A DNA stretch of 60,404 nt from Sphingomonadaceae bacterium (GCA_021300355.1 JAJTEF010000027.1:1-60404); one strand, 5' to 3'. Counted from the first letter of the stretch, positions 1 to 9,344 are shown. Numbers and translations: made by a program. The notes: generated from the sequence alone by a model not told the origin.

Positions 1-1
1 C

Positions 2-994
2 AGGAAAAGCCGTGTGGGCGACTGGGTCATTGCGATCGGTAACCCGCTTGGCCTTGGCAACACCGTGACCGCGGGCATTATCTCAGCGCTTCAGCGTAAT
101 ATTGGAGCCGGTGGTGCGTATGACCGCTTCATTCAAACCGACACCGCCATTAACCCCGGCAACTCAGGTGGTCCCTTGTTCAATCTCAAGGGCGAAGTCG
201 TTGGCATCAACAACCGCCTGATTTCACCAGTTGGCGCGAATATCGGCGTCGGATTTGCCATTCCCGCAGAAGAAGCCATTCCTGTTGTCGAATCCCTGAA
301 AAAGGGTGTTCGTCCGGAACGTGGCTATTTGGGCATAAGCATCCGGCCCGTTGATGAGGATACGGCCGACGCGCTTGGTTTGGACAAGAACCGCGGCGAA
401 TTTGTCGCGCGCGTTGTTGCTGGCGAAGCTGCTGATAAGGCTGGCCTGAAGGAAGGCGACATCGTTCTGCGGGTCAATGACCGCGAGGTTTCGCCTGAAG
501 CCACGCTGTCGTTCATCGTCGCCAATATCAAGCCTGGCACACGCATTCCGCTGGATATCTTACGTGAAGGCAAGCCGCTGAAGCTAACCGCAACCGTCGG
601 CGCACGTCCTCCAGAAGAGAAGCTGGCGCAAAGTTTCAATCCTGAAGAAAATAAGGATTTCGACAAGCAAAGCGACACCGCAGATTCAAAGGTTGTGCGC
701 GATGCTATGGGCATCAGCGTTATTCCGCTTGATGCCGAAATCGCCCGCGCACTTGGCATGACGACCGACACAAAGGGTGTCGTTATTGACGTTCCGGGCA
801 CCGGTACGGGTGCGCAGGTTGGTCTGCGTCGTGGTGATGTCATCGTATCGGCAAACTACAAGCCGGTGAGCACAGCAGCGGGTCTCGCCGATGTCGTTAA
901 GGAAGCGAAGGCAGCCGGTCGTGGCGCGATCTTGCTGGGCGTCAAACGCCGCGGCGTCGCCACACAATATGTGACGGTACGTTTGGAAAAATAA
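2..994 (+). CDS. DegP/DegQ (HtrA) family periplasmic serine protease, 5'-truncated
   Basis: This is the C-terminal part of a Do-family serine endopeptidase, a periplasmic protease/chaperone that degrades misfolded envelope proteins. The reading frame is open from base 2, so the gene starts before the window and the catalytic His and Asp lie outside it. The nucleophile is visible in the motif NPGNSGGPL near fragment residue 55. Two PDZ domains follow, at roughly fragment residues 100-195 (starting RGYLGI) and 235-327, which is the two-PDZ layout of DegP/DegQ rather than single-PDZ DegS. The stop at 992-994 is followed by a 39-base gap to the next gene on the same strand. I cannot tell DegP from DegQ. 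Confidence 0.93.
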   Translation, partial: RKSRVGDWVIAIGNPLGLGNTVTAGIISALQRNIGAGGAYDRFIQTDTAINPGNSGGPLFNLKGEVVGINNRLISPVGANIGVGFAIPAEEAIPVVESLKKGVRPERGYLGISIRPVDEDTADALGLDKNRGEFVARVVAGEAADKAGLKEGDIVLRVNDREVSPEATLSFIVANIKPGTRIPLDILREGKPLKLTATVGARPPEEKLAQSFNPEENKDFDKQSDTADSKVVRDAMGISVIPLDAEIARALGMTTDTKGVVIDVPGTGTGAQVGLRRGDVIVSANYKPVSTAAGLADVVKEAKAAGRGAILLGVKRRGVATQYVTVRLEK

Positions 995-1033
995 GGCAGT
1001 TGTCGGGCGCGCCAGGGTGGTGCTAGTTAAGCT

Positions 1034-2236
1034 ATGGACTTAATAAGCACTGACTGGCGCGACGACGCCGAAGACATCCTGCCCGACCTGATCGCGCTGC
1101 GCCGCGCAATTCATGCCGAGCCTGAGCTTGGCCTGCAAAACCCCAAGACATTGGCCAAAATTAAGGCCGCGCTTGCTGGCCTGCCGCTGGAGCTGCGTGA
1201 AGGGCCATCGACGACGGGGCTCATCGCAACACTGAAAGGCCCGGCCAATGGCCGTACGGTGCTTCTACGTGGCGATATGGACGCGTTACCGCTCCATGAA
1301 GATACAGGCCTTGAATATAGCTCGCTGACCGAAGGCGCGATGCATGCGTGCGGGCATGATACCCATGTCGCGATGCTTGTGGGCGCAGCCAAGATGCTAT
1401 GCGCCAAGCGCGACCAGCTTGCCGGAACCGTGCAATTCATGTTCCAGCCCGGCGAAGAAGGCCATCATGGCGCGCGCTTCATGCTCGACGACGGCTTGAT
1501 TGATCCGCTGCCCGATGCCGCCTTTGCCTTGCACATCATGCCCAACGCCCCGCGCGGTGTGTTTAGCGGACGAAGCGGACCATTATTGGCGTCGTCTGAC
1601 ATCCTGAATATTACCGTCAAGGGCGCGGGCGGACACGCGTCGATGCCGCATGACGCCGTTGATCCCATTCCCGTTGCCTGCGAAATCGTATCGGCCATCC
1701 AGACGATGGTGACGCGCAAGATTTCTGTGTTTAACCCGGCGGTCATTACCATTGCCAAAATCGCGGCAGGCACGACCAACAACATCATTCCGGAAACCGC
1801 GCATCTTTTGGGCACTATCCGGACCTTGTCGCCGCAATCACGCGCGCACGTGGCGGAGGAACTGCATCGTCTCGCCCCCGGAATCGCCGCTGCGCATGGT
1901 TGCAGTGCGGAGGTCCATATCGAACAAGGCTTCCCGGTTACCGTCTGCGACGACCGTGCGGTTCAATTCGGTAAAACAGTGGTTGAAGATATGTTCGGCG
2001 CCGAAAGCTGGCTGACGCTCGACACGCCGATCATGGGCGCTGAAGACTTCGCCTATGTCCTTGAGAAGGTGCCAGGTGCAATGTTCTTCTTGGGCGCGTC
2101 ACATGAGGGCGACGACTGGCGATCCTGCTGCGGCCTGCATTCCAACCGCATGGTCCTAGACGACAGCGTCATGGCCCGCGGAGCCGCCCTCCACGCCGCA
2201 ATAGCCGAGCGATATTTGTCCGAAGGCTTTGCGTAA
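1034..2236 (+). CDS. M20 family amidohydrolase (hippurate hydrolase/aminoacylase type)
   Basis: A 400-residue zinc-dependent amidohydrolase of the M20D group (HipO, ILR1-like), which hydrolyses N-acyl amino acids or related amides in the cytoplasm. The family motifs are clear: RGDMDALP near residue 78, the metal-binding CGHDTHVAML near 110 and QPGEEGHHGA near 145. A dimerisation (lid) domain occupies about residues 190-300, and the closing metal region GAEDFAYVL is near 340. No signal peptide is seen. Length is normal for the family. The start ATG has only a weak GGGTGG upstream. It faces the dipeptidase gene convergently with a 26-base gap. Substrate cannot be fixed from sequence. Confidence 0.9.
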   Translation: MDLISTDWRDDAEDILPDLIALRRAIHAEPELGLQNPKTLAKIKAALAGLPLELREGPSTTGLIATLKGPANGRTVLLRGDMDALPLHEDTGLEYSSLTEGAMHACGHDTHVAMLVGAAKMLCAKRDQLAGTVQFMFQPGEEGHHGARFMLDDGLIDPLPDAAFALHIMPNAPRGVFSGRSGPLLASSDILNITVKGAGGHASMPHDAVDPIPVACEIVSAIQTMVTRKISVFNPAVITIAKIAAGTTNNIIPETAHLLGTIRTLSPQSRAHVAEELHRLAPGIAAAHGCSAEVHIEQGFPVTVCDDRAVQFGKTVVEDMFGAESWLTLDTPIMGAEDFAYVLEKVPGAMFFLGASHEGDDWRSCCGLHSNRMVLDDSVMARGAALHAAIAERYLSEGFA

Positions 2237-2262
2237 CTTTTTATCACGCAAAGCCGCGACAG

Positions 2263-3459
2263 CTATTTCCCCGCCGCCTTTTCGACCCCGCGCATGACGC
2301 GTAGGGCGTTGCCTTGGGCGATTTTGGCGAGATCGCTCTTCGAATAGCCACGACGTACCAGTTCTGCGAACAGAGCGGGATAGGTCGATACGTTTTCGAG
2401 GCCCACGGGCAGTTCATCAACACCGCCAAAGTCGCCGCCAATGCCGATATGGTCAATGCCGGCAACTTTGCGGATGTGGTCGATATGGTCAGCAACTTGG
2501 GCCAATGTTGCTTTGGGCTGTGGGTTTGCGGCAATCCATGCGTCTACGGCGGCTCTCTCGCCGACAGGGTTGCCGGAAAACTCGGTTTTCGCACGCCCTG
2601 CTACCGCCGACCGTGCAAACTCCCATTGGCGGCGTTCGGGCGAGGTGAAACCGGGGACGAATGTGACCATGACCACGCCGCCATTTTGCGGCAAACGCTT
2701 CAACACAGAATCGGGCACGTTACGCGGATGTGGTGTGATGGCGCGGGCATTGCTGTGCGTGAACAGCACGGGCGCGGTGGTTTTATCCAACACGTCATGC
2801 ATCGTTGCCTCTGACACATGGCTGATGTCCGCAATCATTCCCAGCTGGTTCATTTCCGCCAGCACGTCAAAACCGAATGGCGAAAGCCCATCATGCTTTG
2901 GCGCATCGGTCGCGCTGTCGGCCCAATCGGTCGTCAGGCTGTGCGTAATGGTCATATATCGTGCGCCGAGCGCATAGCTTTGCCGCAGGATCTCAAGCGA
3001 GCCGCCTATGGAATGCCCGCCTTCCATGCCAATCATCGACGCGATCTTGCCTGCCTTCATCGCACGCTCCACCTCAGCGGCGGTCGATGCATAGGCAAAG
3101 CTGTCTGGATAGCGCGCGATCATCTGCCGTACGACGTCAATCTGCGCGATGGTGCGTGTCACCGCCTCATGCTTTGGCAGCGCGGCATCGACATATACCG
3201 ACCAAAATTGACCGCCGAGAAAACCGGCGCGCGCGGTGCGGATATCGGTGTGCGTTTTGGCAAGAACATCGGCCGGCAGTGCCGAGAGGTTGAATTTCGA
3301 GAAATCCCGGTCGAACACTTCCGCAATCTGGTGCGGCGTATCATTGTGTCCGTCGATGATGGGGGACTTTGCCAGCACCTCCCGCGCGGTTTCTTCGGGG
3401 GTCGCGGCATATGCCGGCGAGAACGCAACAAAAGCAAAAAGCGGGAGCAGTTTTTTCAT
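2263..3459 (-). CDS. M19 membrane (renal-type) dipeptidase, exported
   Basis: A zinc dipeptidase of peptidase family M19, 398 residues with an N-terminal signal peptide (MKKLLPLFAFVAFSPAYA), so it probably acts in the periplasm on dipeptides. The DGHNDTP motif near residue 37 gives the HxD metal ligands. The MIGMEGGHS stretch supplies the bridging glutamate, and DISHVSE and FTHSNARA give later metal-site histidines. Its ATG overlaps the nadB stop by four bases (ATGA), so it is the third gene of an ABC ATPase-nadB-dipeptidase operon read leftward. The pairing with nadB looks positional rather than metabolic. Confidence 0.92.
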   Translation of the reverse strand: MKKLLPLFAFVAFSPAYAATPEETAREVLAKSPIIDGHNDTPHQIAEVFDRDFSKFNLSALPADVLAKTHTDIRTARAGFLGGQFWSVYVDAALPKHEAVTRTIAQIDVVRQMIARYPDSFAYASTAAEVERAMKAGKIASMIGMEGGHSIGGSLEILRQSYALGARYMTITHSLTTDWADSATDAPKHDGLSPFGFDVLAEMNQLGMIADISHVSEATMHDVLDKTTAPVLFTHSNARAITPHPRNVPDSVLKRLPQNGGVVMVTFVPGFTSPERRQWEFARSAVAGRAKTEFSGNPVGERAAVDAWIAANPQPKATLAQVADHIDHIRKVAGIDHIGIGGDFGGVDELPVGLENVSTYPALFAELVRRGYSKSDLAKIAQGNALRVMRGVEKAAGK

Positions 3460-5030
3460 GGGACCAACACGGTATCAACCGCCTCCTTTAGCGTTTCGGG
3501 ATAATCGAGCGTGAAATGCAGCCCCCGGCTTTCATGCCGCGACAAAGCGGACTGAATGATAAGCGCCGCGACCTCAACCAGGTTGCGCAGTTCAATCAGG
3601 TCAGGCGTAACGCGAAAATGGCTGTAATAATCAGCAACTTCGCTGCGCAGCAAATCGATACGATGCTGTGCGCGCTCCAGCCGTTTGGTCGTGCGGACGA
3701 TACCTACAAAGTTCCACATAAACTGCCGTATTTCGCGCCAGCATTGCGCAATCACAACTTCTTCATCGCTGTCCGTCACGCGGCTTTCATCCCACGCGCG
3801 GATGGGCGGCGGTGGCGGCAGGCTGTCCCAATGGGCATCAATATGGCGCGCACAGGCGTCACCAAAGACGAAACATTCGAGCAGCGAATTCGAAGCAAGG
3901 CGGTTGGCACCATGAAGCCCGCTTTGCGTCACTTCGCCAGCCGCATACAGCCCCGGCGCATCGGTTCGGCCATCAAGATCAACCAGAACACCGCCACAGG
4001 TATAATGCTGCGCTGGCACCACAGGAATGGGCTCACGCGTGATGTCGATGCCAAGCCCCATCAGCTTTTCATAAATGTTCGGGAAATGCGCCTTCACAAA
4101 ATCTGCTGGCTTGTGGCTGATGTCCAAATGCACATATTCCAGCCCGTCGCGCTTAATCTCTGCATCATTGGCGCGGGCGACGATATCGCGCGGCGCAAGC
4201 TCTGCGCGTTCGTCATAATCGGGCATGTAACGATGCCCGGTTTTGGGATTTTTCAGTATGCCACCCTCGCCGCGCACCGCCTCGGTAATCAGGAAGTTTT
4301 TAACCTCAAGATTGTACAGGCAGGTCGGGTGGAATTGCATGAATTCCATATTCGATACGCGGCAGCCAGCGCGCCACGCCATGGCAATGCCATCGCCCGT
4401 CGCCCCGCGGGGTGCGGTGGAGTAAAGATAGGTGCGTCCCGCGCCACCACTGGCCAAGATCGTGGCGCGTGCGGTGAAGGCTTCCACCTGCCCCGTCTTG
4501 CGGTTGAGCGCATAAACGCCATGCACGCGTCCTGAGGTTGAAAACCGTTCCTGATGGCGGCCCGATATCAAATCGACAGCGACCATATCGGGCACCAGCA
4601 CGATGTTGGGATGCGCCCCCGCCGCGGCCTCCAATGCCTGCTGCACTGCCCATCCGGTGGCGTCATCGACATGGACGATGCGGCGATGGCTGTGGCCGCC
4701 CTCACGCGTCAGGTGCCAGTCATTGCCCTCAAGATTAAATGGCACGCCCAGCTTCGCCAGCCGTTCGATGGCAACAGGCGCATTCTCGACAACGAATTCG
4801 ACTGTCGCACGGTTATTCAGCCCGGCACCCGCGACCATTGTATCTTCGATATGGTTTGCGAAATTGTCCCCGGGCTCAAGCACTGCGGCGATGCCCCCCT
4901 GCGCCCAAGCTGTCGCGCCGTCGGATATCGCGCCCTTTGCCAAGACGGCGACTTTTCGGCTTGTTGCGAGCTGCAGCGCAGCGGTTAATCCCGCCGCACC
5001 CGATCCAATAATGAGGACATCGACGTCCAT
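3456..5030 (-). CDS. nadB: L-aspartate oxidase
   Basis: NadB oxidises L-aspartate to iminoaspartate with FAD, the first step of de novo NAD synthesis; NadA then makes quinolinate. The 524-residue length is normal. The N-terminal dinucleotide fold IIGSGAAGLTAAL and the motif TAWAQGGIAAVL are typical of the fumarate reductase/aspartate oxidase flavoprotein family. The catalytic loop region HPTCLYN and the late HGANRLASNSLLECFVFG motif are also present. Its ATG follows the ABC ATPase stop directly (TAAATG) and its stop overlaps the dipeptidase start, so translation is coupled. nadC (23486) and nadA (30558) are in the same window but not adjacent, which is unusual compared with nadABC operons. 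Confidence 0.96.
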   Translation of the reverse strand: MDVDVLIIGSGAAGLTAALQLATSRKVAVLAKGAISDGATAWAQGGIAAVLEPGDNFANHIEDTMVAGAGLNNRATVEFVVENAPVAIERLAKLGVPFNLEGNDWHLTREGGHSHRRIVHVDDATGWAVQQALEAAAGAHPNIVLVPDMVAVDLISGRHQERFSTSGRVHGVYALNRKTGQVEAFTARATILASGGAGRTYLYSTAPRGATGDGIAMAWRAGCRVSNMEFMQFHPTCLYNLEVKNFLITEAVRGEGGILKNPKTGHRYMPDYDERAELAPRDIVARANDAEIKRDGLEYVHLDISHKPADFVKAHFPNIYEKLMGLGIDITREPIPVVPAQHYTCGGVLVDLDGRTDAPGLYAAGEVTQSGLHGANRLASNSLLECFVFGDACARHIDAHWDSLPPPPPIRAWDESRVTDSDEEVVIAQCWREIRQFMWNFVGIVRTTKRLERAQHRIDLLRSEVADYYSHFRVTPDLIELRNLVEVAALIIQSALSRHESRGLHFTLDYPETLKEAVDTVLVP

Positions 5031-5948
5031 TTATGCACTGCTTGTGAGACGCAGGAAAACGTCTTCAAGGTCCGCTTCCTTGGTCGTCACGTCCAATATC
5101 CCAAGGCCGAGTCCCTGAATGGTCGTCAACACTTCGCCCGCATTCATCCGGTCTTTGTTATAGGTAATCTCGATTGTGCGCTCATTCACCAATTCGGATT
5201 TTTCAAAGGCGTCATGGGTCGGGGCCACGGTAACGTCGCGGTCCAGCGTCAGAACAACGGCCTTTTCACGCGCCATGCCAACCAACTCGCGCGTTGGCTT
5301 GTTGGCGATCAGCTGCCCATGGTTGATGATGGCGATGCGATCACACAATTGTTCGGCTTCTTCGAGATAGTGGGTGGTCAACACCACGGTCACGCCCTGC
5401 TTGTTCAGTTCAAGCACATAATCCCACAATTGCTGCCGCAGCTCGATATCGACACCAGCGGTGGGCTCATCGAGCACGATGACCGGCGGCGCATGGACCA
5501 TGGCTTTGGCCACCAGCAACCGTCTTTTCATGCCACCTGACAAAGTACGGGCATAGGCATCCGCCTTGTCTTCCAAACGGACAGCCTTGAGCAGCTCCAT
5601 CGTCCGCCGCTTGGACTTGGGCACGCCATATAGGCCCGCCTGCAATTCAAGCGCTTCCTTGGGTGTGAAGAAGGGATCGAACATGATTTCTTGCGGGACA
5701 ATGCCGATCGATGCCTTGGCATTGCGTGGGTTGGCGTCGATATCAAAACCCCAGATCGATGCCGAGCCGGAGCTTTTCATCACCATCCCGGCCAATATGT
5801 TGATCAAGGTGGATTTGCCCGCGCCATTCGGTCCCAGAAGGCCGAAAATAGATCCCTGAGCAACGTCGAAACTGACATCGTTCAGCGCCTGTTTGCCACC
5901 GGCATATTTTTTGGAGAGATTTTTGATCGAGATAGCTTGTTCAGACAT
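5031..5948 (-). CDS. ABC-2 type transporter ATP-binding protein
   Basis: A cytoplasmic ATPase subunit of an ABC exporter of the CcmA/DrrA/YadG type. Walker A is GLLGPNGAGKSTL, the signature is TLSGGMKRRLLVA, Walker B is VIVLDEPTAGVD and the switch histidine is in TTHYLEE. The C-terminal 80 residues form the variable domain common to this group. The start is uncertain: three in-frame ATGs (5975, 5954, 5948) lack a convincing ribosome-binding site, and I chose the one closest to the conserved fold. No permease gene lies nearby, so the membrane partner must be encoded elsewhere. It is the first gene of the operon with nadB and the dipeptidase. Confidence 0.9.
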   Translation of the reverse strand: MSEQAISIKNLSKKYAGGKQALNDVSFDVAQGSIFGLLGPNGAGKSTLINILAGMVMKSSGSASIWGFDIDANPRNAKASIGIVPQEIMFDPFFTPKEALELQAGLYGVPKSKRRTMELLKAVRLEDKADAYARTLSGGMKRRLLVAKAMVHAPPVIVLDEPTAGVDIELRQQLWDYVLELNKQGVTVVLTTHYLEEAEQLCDRIAIINHGQLIANKPTRELVGMAREKAVVLTLDRDVTVAPTHDAFEKSELVNERTIEITYNKDRMNAGEVLTTIQGLGLGILDVTTKEADLEDVFLRLTSSA

Positions 5949-6266
5949 GGGCATGCGATAGCGAACGCAGCCCATCTAAGCAATCACGGGAAATGACAGA
6001 TTGCGGGCGTACCATGAAATGCACGCAATGCATTGATGCGGCTATTTGTGCATTGCCACGCTTGAGGTTGACGCAAACCAAGCACCCGGCGTGTATTCCG
6101 GAAACTGGTCGATCACACTCAATTACTTCTGACCCGTTGCAGCCCCGTAGCGGTTTTGCTACGCGCCCCCCATGAATAACGAACCTGAATCGATCCGAGT
6201 CCGTTTGCGACCGGCATTTTGTGCTTGTCGGCGGCCCTGCGGATAACGGCAAAGACTAAAACCGCC
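5949..6266. other. Intergenic region between the ABC ATPase and the FNR-like regulator
   Basis: About 300 bases with no convincing gene. Short open frames exist on both strands but lack family resemblance and a good ribosome-binding site. The promoter of the leftward ABC-nadB operon should lie in the left part. I looked for a TTGAT-N4-ATCAA FNR site and found only a poor match (TTGAGGTTGACGCAA near 6062), which I do not call. Confidence 0.4.
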
Positions 6267-6968
6267 TCATGCGGCGGCGGATATGTCCTGAAGCCGTGGT
6301 CGGTCTTGAATGGCCACCGTCCGGCGATCCGGCAGGTTGATGACACCGCCGGCTTTCAACAGCGATAATTGCCGGCTGACCGTTTCAATGGTTAAGCCAA
6401 GAACATCGCCCATTTGTTGGCGGTCGAGGGGCAATTCAAATCTATCCAAGTCGCTTTTGTCCGCCGAACAGCCCGTCTCACCAAGGCGTGCAGACATTTC
6501 CAACAGCAAGGTCGCAATGCGTTCCGTCGCGGTCTTCTTCCCCAACAGCAACATCCATTCATGGGCGCGATCAAGCTCAGTCAACGTCCGCCGCAGCAGC
6601 TTATGCTCCAGTTCCGGATGCTGCCGCGCGAAGCTGTCAAAAGTGGAGCGAGGAAAAATGCATAATTCGGCATCTGTGAGCGCAGTGACGCTATAGGGGT
6701 TTTGCTGACCAAAGGGCCGGCCGATAAAATCAGAGGCGAAGACAAGACCGACAATTTGTTCGCGTCCATCCGGAATGCTCATGGACACTTTAAGGACGCC
6801 TTCGATGACGTTGGCGACGACAACCGAATCATCGCCTTCCCAAACAACCGTCTGTCCCTTTGTCACGCGCTGCTTGCGGCCAAGCTGCCCCAACGCATCA
6901 AGCTCATCGGGTTCAAGGCCGGCGCAAATTGCACGGTTACGCACAACGCATTGGGAGCAGTCCTTCAT
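6267..6968 (-). CDS. Crp/Fnr family regulator with FNR-type cysteine pattern
   Basis: A 233-residue transcription factor with an N-terminal cyclic-nucleotide-like sensor fold and a C-terminal helix-turn-helix. Cysteines at residues 4, 7 and 15 plus C103 match the spacing of the four [4Fe-4S] ligands of FNR (three N-terminal, one about 100 residues later), so an oxygen-labile cluster is likely. The recognition helix reads IETVSRQL; the E..SR pattern is the one FNR uses to read TTGAT half sites. This suggests an FnrL/FixK-like anaerobic or microaerobic activator. It lies alone between the ABC operon and tRNA-Met, read leftward. No adjacent respiratory genes are present to name its targets. Confidence 0.9.
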   Translation of the reverse strand: MKDCSQCVVRNRAICAGLEPDELDALGQLGRKQRVTKGQTVVWEGDDSVVVANVIEGVLKVSMSIPDGREQIVGLVFASDFIGRPFGQQNPYSVTALTDAELCIFPRSTFDSFARQHPELEHKLLRRTLTELDRAHEWMLLLGKKTATERIATLLLEMSARLGETGCSADKSDLDRFELPLDRQQMGDVLGLTIETVSRQLSLLKAGGVINLPDRRTVAIQDRPRLQDISAAA

Positions 6969-7057
6969 AACCCAAGCTTAGCCCTCGCGTGGGCGACGAG
7001 CAACAGCTCATGAAGCCCGTGGCGGCTATTGTCTGGCCAATCATATATGTGGGAGGA

Positions 7058-7134
7058 TGGTAGCGAGGGAGGGACTTGAACCCCCGACCTATGGATTATG
7101 ATTCCACCGCTCTAACCAGCTGAGCTACTTCGCC
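7058..7134 (-). tRNA. tRNA-Met (anticodon CAT)
   Basis: Reading leftward, 77 bases fold as a tRNA with encoded CCA: acceptor GGCGAAG, D arm GCTCAGCTGGTTAGAGC, anticodon stem GTGGA/TCCAT with loop ATCATAA, and T loop TTCAAGT. The anticodon CAT with a normal D arm fits elongator Met; a lysidine-modified Ile2 cannot be excluded from the anticodon alone, but the body resembles elongator Met. As I align it, acceptor position 6-67 is an A-C mismatch and 1-72 is a G-T wobble. Confidence 0.93.
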
Positions 7135-7221
7135 ATCCAAGCGTGAATCCCGGCGTTTGCGGGGAAGCACGCGGCGCTATAAGCGTGGGGGGTGCATGGG
7201 TCAAGGGCTGCGAAACGTTAT

Positions 7222-7728
7222 TCAGCCGCGAAATGCCCATCTGCCAATCTGTTCCCACGGACCGCCGCGATAATAATAAGCAGCGAGGCCATAAATCGAC
7301 AAGGATCGGGGCTGAAAATTGCTGGAAAGCGTTTCATACAACGCTTTCGCAATGGCGGGTTCGACCTTGTTCTGGACGGTGATGTGCAGCCGCGGGCGGG
7401 CTTGGTCCTGCGGTATGAGTAGTCCACGAAACGCTTCGGCCAATGCATCGCGAATCGAGAGGAGTTCAGGGCTTTCAACGCGATAGGCAACACCGCCACC
7501 CAGGTTCATAAGGTCACTTAAACGGGCCTTCGGAGTAGGACATTCAGCCGCAAGAGCCGCCAAGCGTGCTTTGACCTCGGCAATATGGCCCGGCGGCAAA
7601 TGGTGGAACAGCGTAATATGCGCATCGACCATGTTGCGGTCGGCAGGATAATGCGCGCGCCGCAAACCATTAGCCCACGCCTGATCCGCTTTGCCCATTT
7701 CGGCGGTGATGATGATGGGTGCGGTCAT
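7222..7728 (-). CDS. 2H phosphoesterase (2'-5' RNA ligase-like) family protein
   Basis: A 168-residue cytoplasmic protein with the two HxT motifs that define the 2H phosphoesterase superfamily: HITLFHHL near residue 39 and HITVQNKV near residue 120. Members act on 2'-5' linkages or cyclic phosphodiesters of RNA and nucleotides, but the substrate of this subgroup is generally unknown. I start it at the ATG at 7728 because the sequence upstream in frame is not protein-like. It lies between the terminator behind rplI and tRNA-Met, on the same strand, so it needs its own promoter or read-through. Confidence 0.8.
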   Translation of the reverse strand: MTAPIIITAEMGKADQAWANGLRRAHYPADRNMVDAHITLFHHLPPGHIAEVKARLAALAAECPTPKARLSDLMNLGGGVAYRVESPELLSIRDALAEAFRGLLIPQDQARPRLHITVQNKVEPAIAKALYETLSSNFQPRSLSIYGLAAYYYRGGPWEQIGRWAFRG

Positions 7729-7792
7729 GACCGATGCCTCGCAGGTGAATGGACATATATGCGCTTCGTATAGCACCGGCAAAATATGGCAC

Positions 7793-7831
7793 AAAAAAGC
7801 CGCCCGGTCTTGCGACGGGACGGCTTTTTGT
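7793..7831 (-). terminator. Rho-independent terminator behind rplI
   Basis: A strong hairpin with arms AAAAAGCCGTCCCG and CGGGCGGCTTTTTT (one bulge) around an 8-base loop, followed by a T run in the leftward direction. It sits just after the rplI stop and separates the ribosomal operon from the 2H phosphoesterase gene. The A run on the other side means it could work in both directions. Confidence 0.85.
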
Positions 7832-7849
7832 TTTTTTAGCTGCGAAAGC

Positions 7850-8527
7850 TTACGCTTCGTCAGCCTCGGCCGACAAACCACCGGCAGCTTCAGCAGCAGC
7901 CTTGGCAGCAGCTTGCTCTTCGCGGCGCTTTGCGTTTGCAGCGGCTTCAGCGGCATCCGCAGCGTCGGCAGCAACTTCGGCTTCAACCTGCGCTTCGATG
8001 GCTTCAGCAGCGATCTCGGCCTGTTCAGCTTCGAACATCTGGTCGAGAACGTTGACGCCGTCCTTCTGCAGCTCGGCTTCGTCGTCCGAACGGGCCACAT
8101 TGACCTGAACAGTAACCGAAACTTCGGGGTGCAGAACAACCTTAACGTCAAATACGCCGAGCGTTTTGATGGGGCGTTCGAGAACGATCATCGACTTGGC
8201 AACCTTGGCGTCCTGGGCGACCAGACCGTCAACGATGTCCTTAACCGAAACCGAACCATAAAGCTGGCCAGTTTGCGAAGCCGCGCGGATCAGAACGATC
8301 TGCTTGCCTTCGACGCCGCCAGAAGCCTTTTGCGCTTCGTCACGACGGGTTGCGTTGTCACTTTCAATTTTCGCACGGTTGGCTTCGAAAACCTTGCGGT
8401 TTGCGTCGTTCGCACGGAGCGCTTTTTTGTTTGGCAACAGGAAGTTACGGGCATAGCCGTCCTTCACAGTGACAACGTCACCGATTGCACCAAGCTTTTC
8501 AACGCGTTCGAGAAGTATGATATCCAT
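7850..8527 (-). CDS. rplI: 50S ribosomal protein L9 with long Ala/Glu-rich tail
   Basis: L9 binds 23S rRNA near the L1 stalk and helps keep the reading frame. The N-terminal signature VKDGYARNFLLPNKKA (residues about 22-37) and the C-terminal lobe to about residue 150 are standard. The protein is 225 residues against about 150 in most bacteria; the last 60-70 residues are a low-complexity run of Ala, Glu and Lys/Arg that is probably helical and charged. This kind of extension is common in sphingomonads as far as I recall, but its role is unknown. Third gene of rpsF-rpsR-rplI. Confidence 0.97.
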   Translation of the reverse strand: MDIILLERVEKLGAIGDVVTVKDGYARNFLLPNKKALRANDANRKVFEANRAKIESDNATRRDEAQKASGGVEGKQIVLIRAASQTGQLYGSVSVKDIVDGLVAQDAKVAKSMIVLERPIKTLGVFDVKVVLHPEVSVTVQVNVARSDDEAELQKDGVNVLDQMFEAEQAEIAAEAIEAQVEAEVAADAADAAEAAANAKRREEQAAAKAAAEAAGGLSAEADEA

Positions 8528-8538
8528 GTTTCGGCTCC

Positions 8539-8763
8539 TTACTTCACGATGTACGGCAGAAGGCCGATGTGACGGGCGCGCTTGATAGCTTGGCCCAGCT
8601 CACGCTGCTTCTTTGCCGAAACGGCGGTGATGCGTGATGGGACAATCTTGCCACGCTCTGAAATGTAACCCTGAAGCAGGCGTACATCTTTATAATCAAT
8701 TTTCGGCGCATCTTTACCCTGGAATGGGCAGGACTTGCGGCGACGGAAAAACGGACGTGCCAT
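8539..8763 (-). CDS. rpsR: 30S ribosomal protein S18
   Basis: S18 is a small basic protein of the 30S platform that pairs with S6. The 74-residue product has the normal length and the conserved core [19 protein letters not shown] followed by the basic C-terminus. It lies between rpsF (3-base gap) and rplI (11-base gap) in the standard operon order. The N-terminal CPF region is present but I see no full zinc motif. Confidence 0.97.
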   Translation of the reverse strand: MARPFFRRRKSCPFQGKDAPKIDYKDVRLLQGYISERGKIVPSRITAVSAKKQRELGQAIKRARHIGLLPYIVK

Positions 8764-8766
8764 AAT

Positions 8767-9207
8767 TTAAGCCTCCTGCTCTGCACGGGGTGCGCGATCG
8801 GGACGGTCGCCACGATCTGGACGTGGGGCACCGCGGTCACGGTCGCCGCCACCGAATCCACCGCGCTCGCTGCGCTCTGGACGGTCGCTCTTGCGCATCA
8901 TGACCGATGGGCCTTTTTCATGCTCGTCAACGCGGACAGTCATGTAACGAATGATGTCTTCGTTCATACGTGTCTGACGCTCGAGCTCGGCGATGGTGTC
9001 GCCATTAGCTTCGATGTCGAGCATTACGAAATGCGCTTTGCGGTTTTTCTGAATTTTGTAAGTCAGTGTGCGAAGACCCCAAGTTTCGGTCTTTACAACC
9101 TTACCTTTATTGTCTTCCACAATCTTGGTGGCAACTTCTGCCAGCGCATCAACCTGGGCCTGTGAAAGGTCCTGACGCGCCAAAAATACATGCTCGTACA
9201 TTGGCAT
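8767..9207 (-). CDS. rpsF: 30S ribosomal protein S6
   Basis: S6 binds the central domain of 16S rRNA with S18. I start at the ATG at 9207 ([12 protein letters not shown]) because AAGGAA sits about seven bases upstream; an ATG further upstream at 9252 would add residues unlike S6. The product is 146 residues. The core ends near residue 110 ([13 protein letters not shown]), and a tail rich in Arg, Gly and Asp follows, as in many alphaproteobacterial S6 proteins. First gene of the rpsF-rpsR-rplI operon; its promoter must lie in 9208-9344. Confidence 0.95.
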   Translation of the reverse strand: MPMYEHVFLARQDLSQAQVDALAEVATKIVEDNKGKVVKTETWGLRTLTYKIQKNRKAHFVMLDIEANGDTIAELERQTRMNEDIIRYMTVRVDEHEKGPSVMMRKSDRPERSERGGFGGGDRDRGAPRPDRGDRPDRAPRAEQEA

Positions 9208-9344
9208 GGGCGTTTCCTTGTTCCTACCGATCGCTGACGCAGCACCATGCATACGCCCCTCCGGCTTTCTTCGTTTTCACAAGGGTTACCCCAAGCGAAG
9301 TGGCGCGCTTAGGTGGGATTTGCGGGAAAAGCAAGCGATTTGGG

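Noticed and set aside
325-843. Long antisense frame inside the DegP-type gene, and many similar frames opposite other genes
   Set aside because: Composition-driven mirror frames of genes with clear protein families on the other strand.
6055-6085. Possible FNR box TTGAGGTTGACGCAA upstream of the ABC-nadB operon
   Set aside because: Wrong length and two mismatches to TTGAT-N4-ATCAA.
5993-6175. Rightward 60-residue cysteine-containing frame
   Set aside because: No ribosome-binding site and no recognisable pattern; overlaps other short frames in a promoter region.
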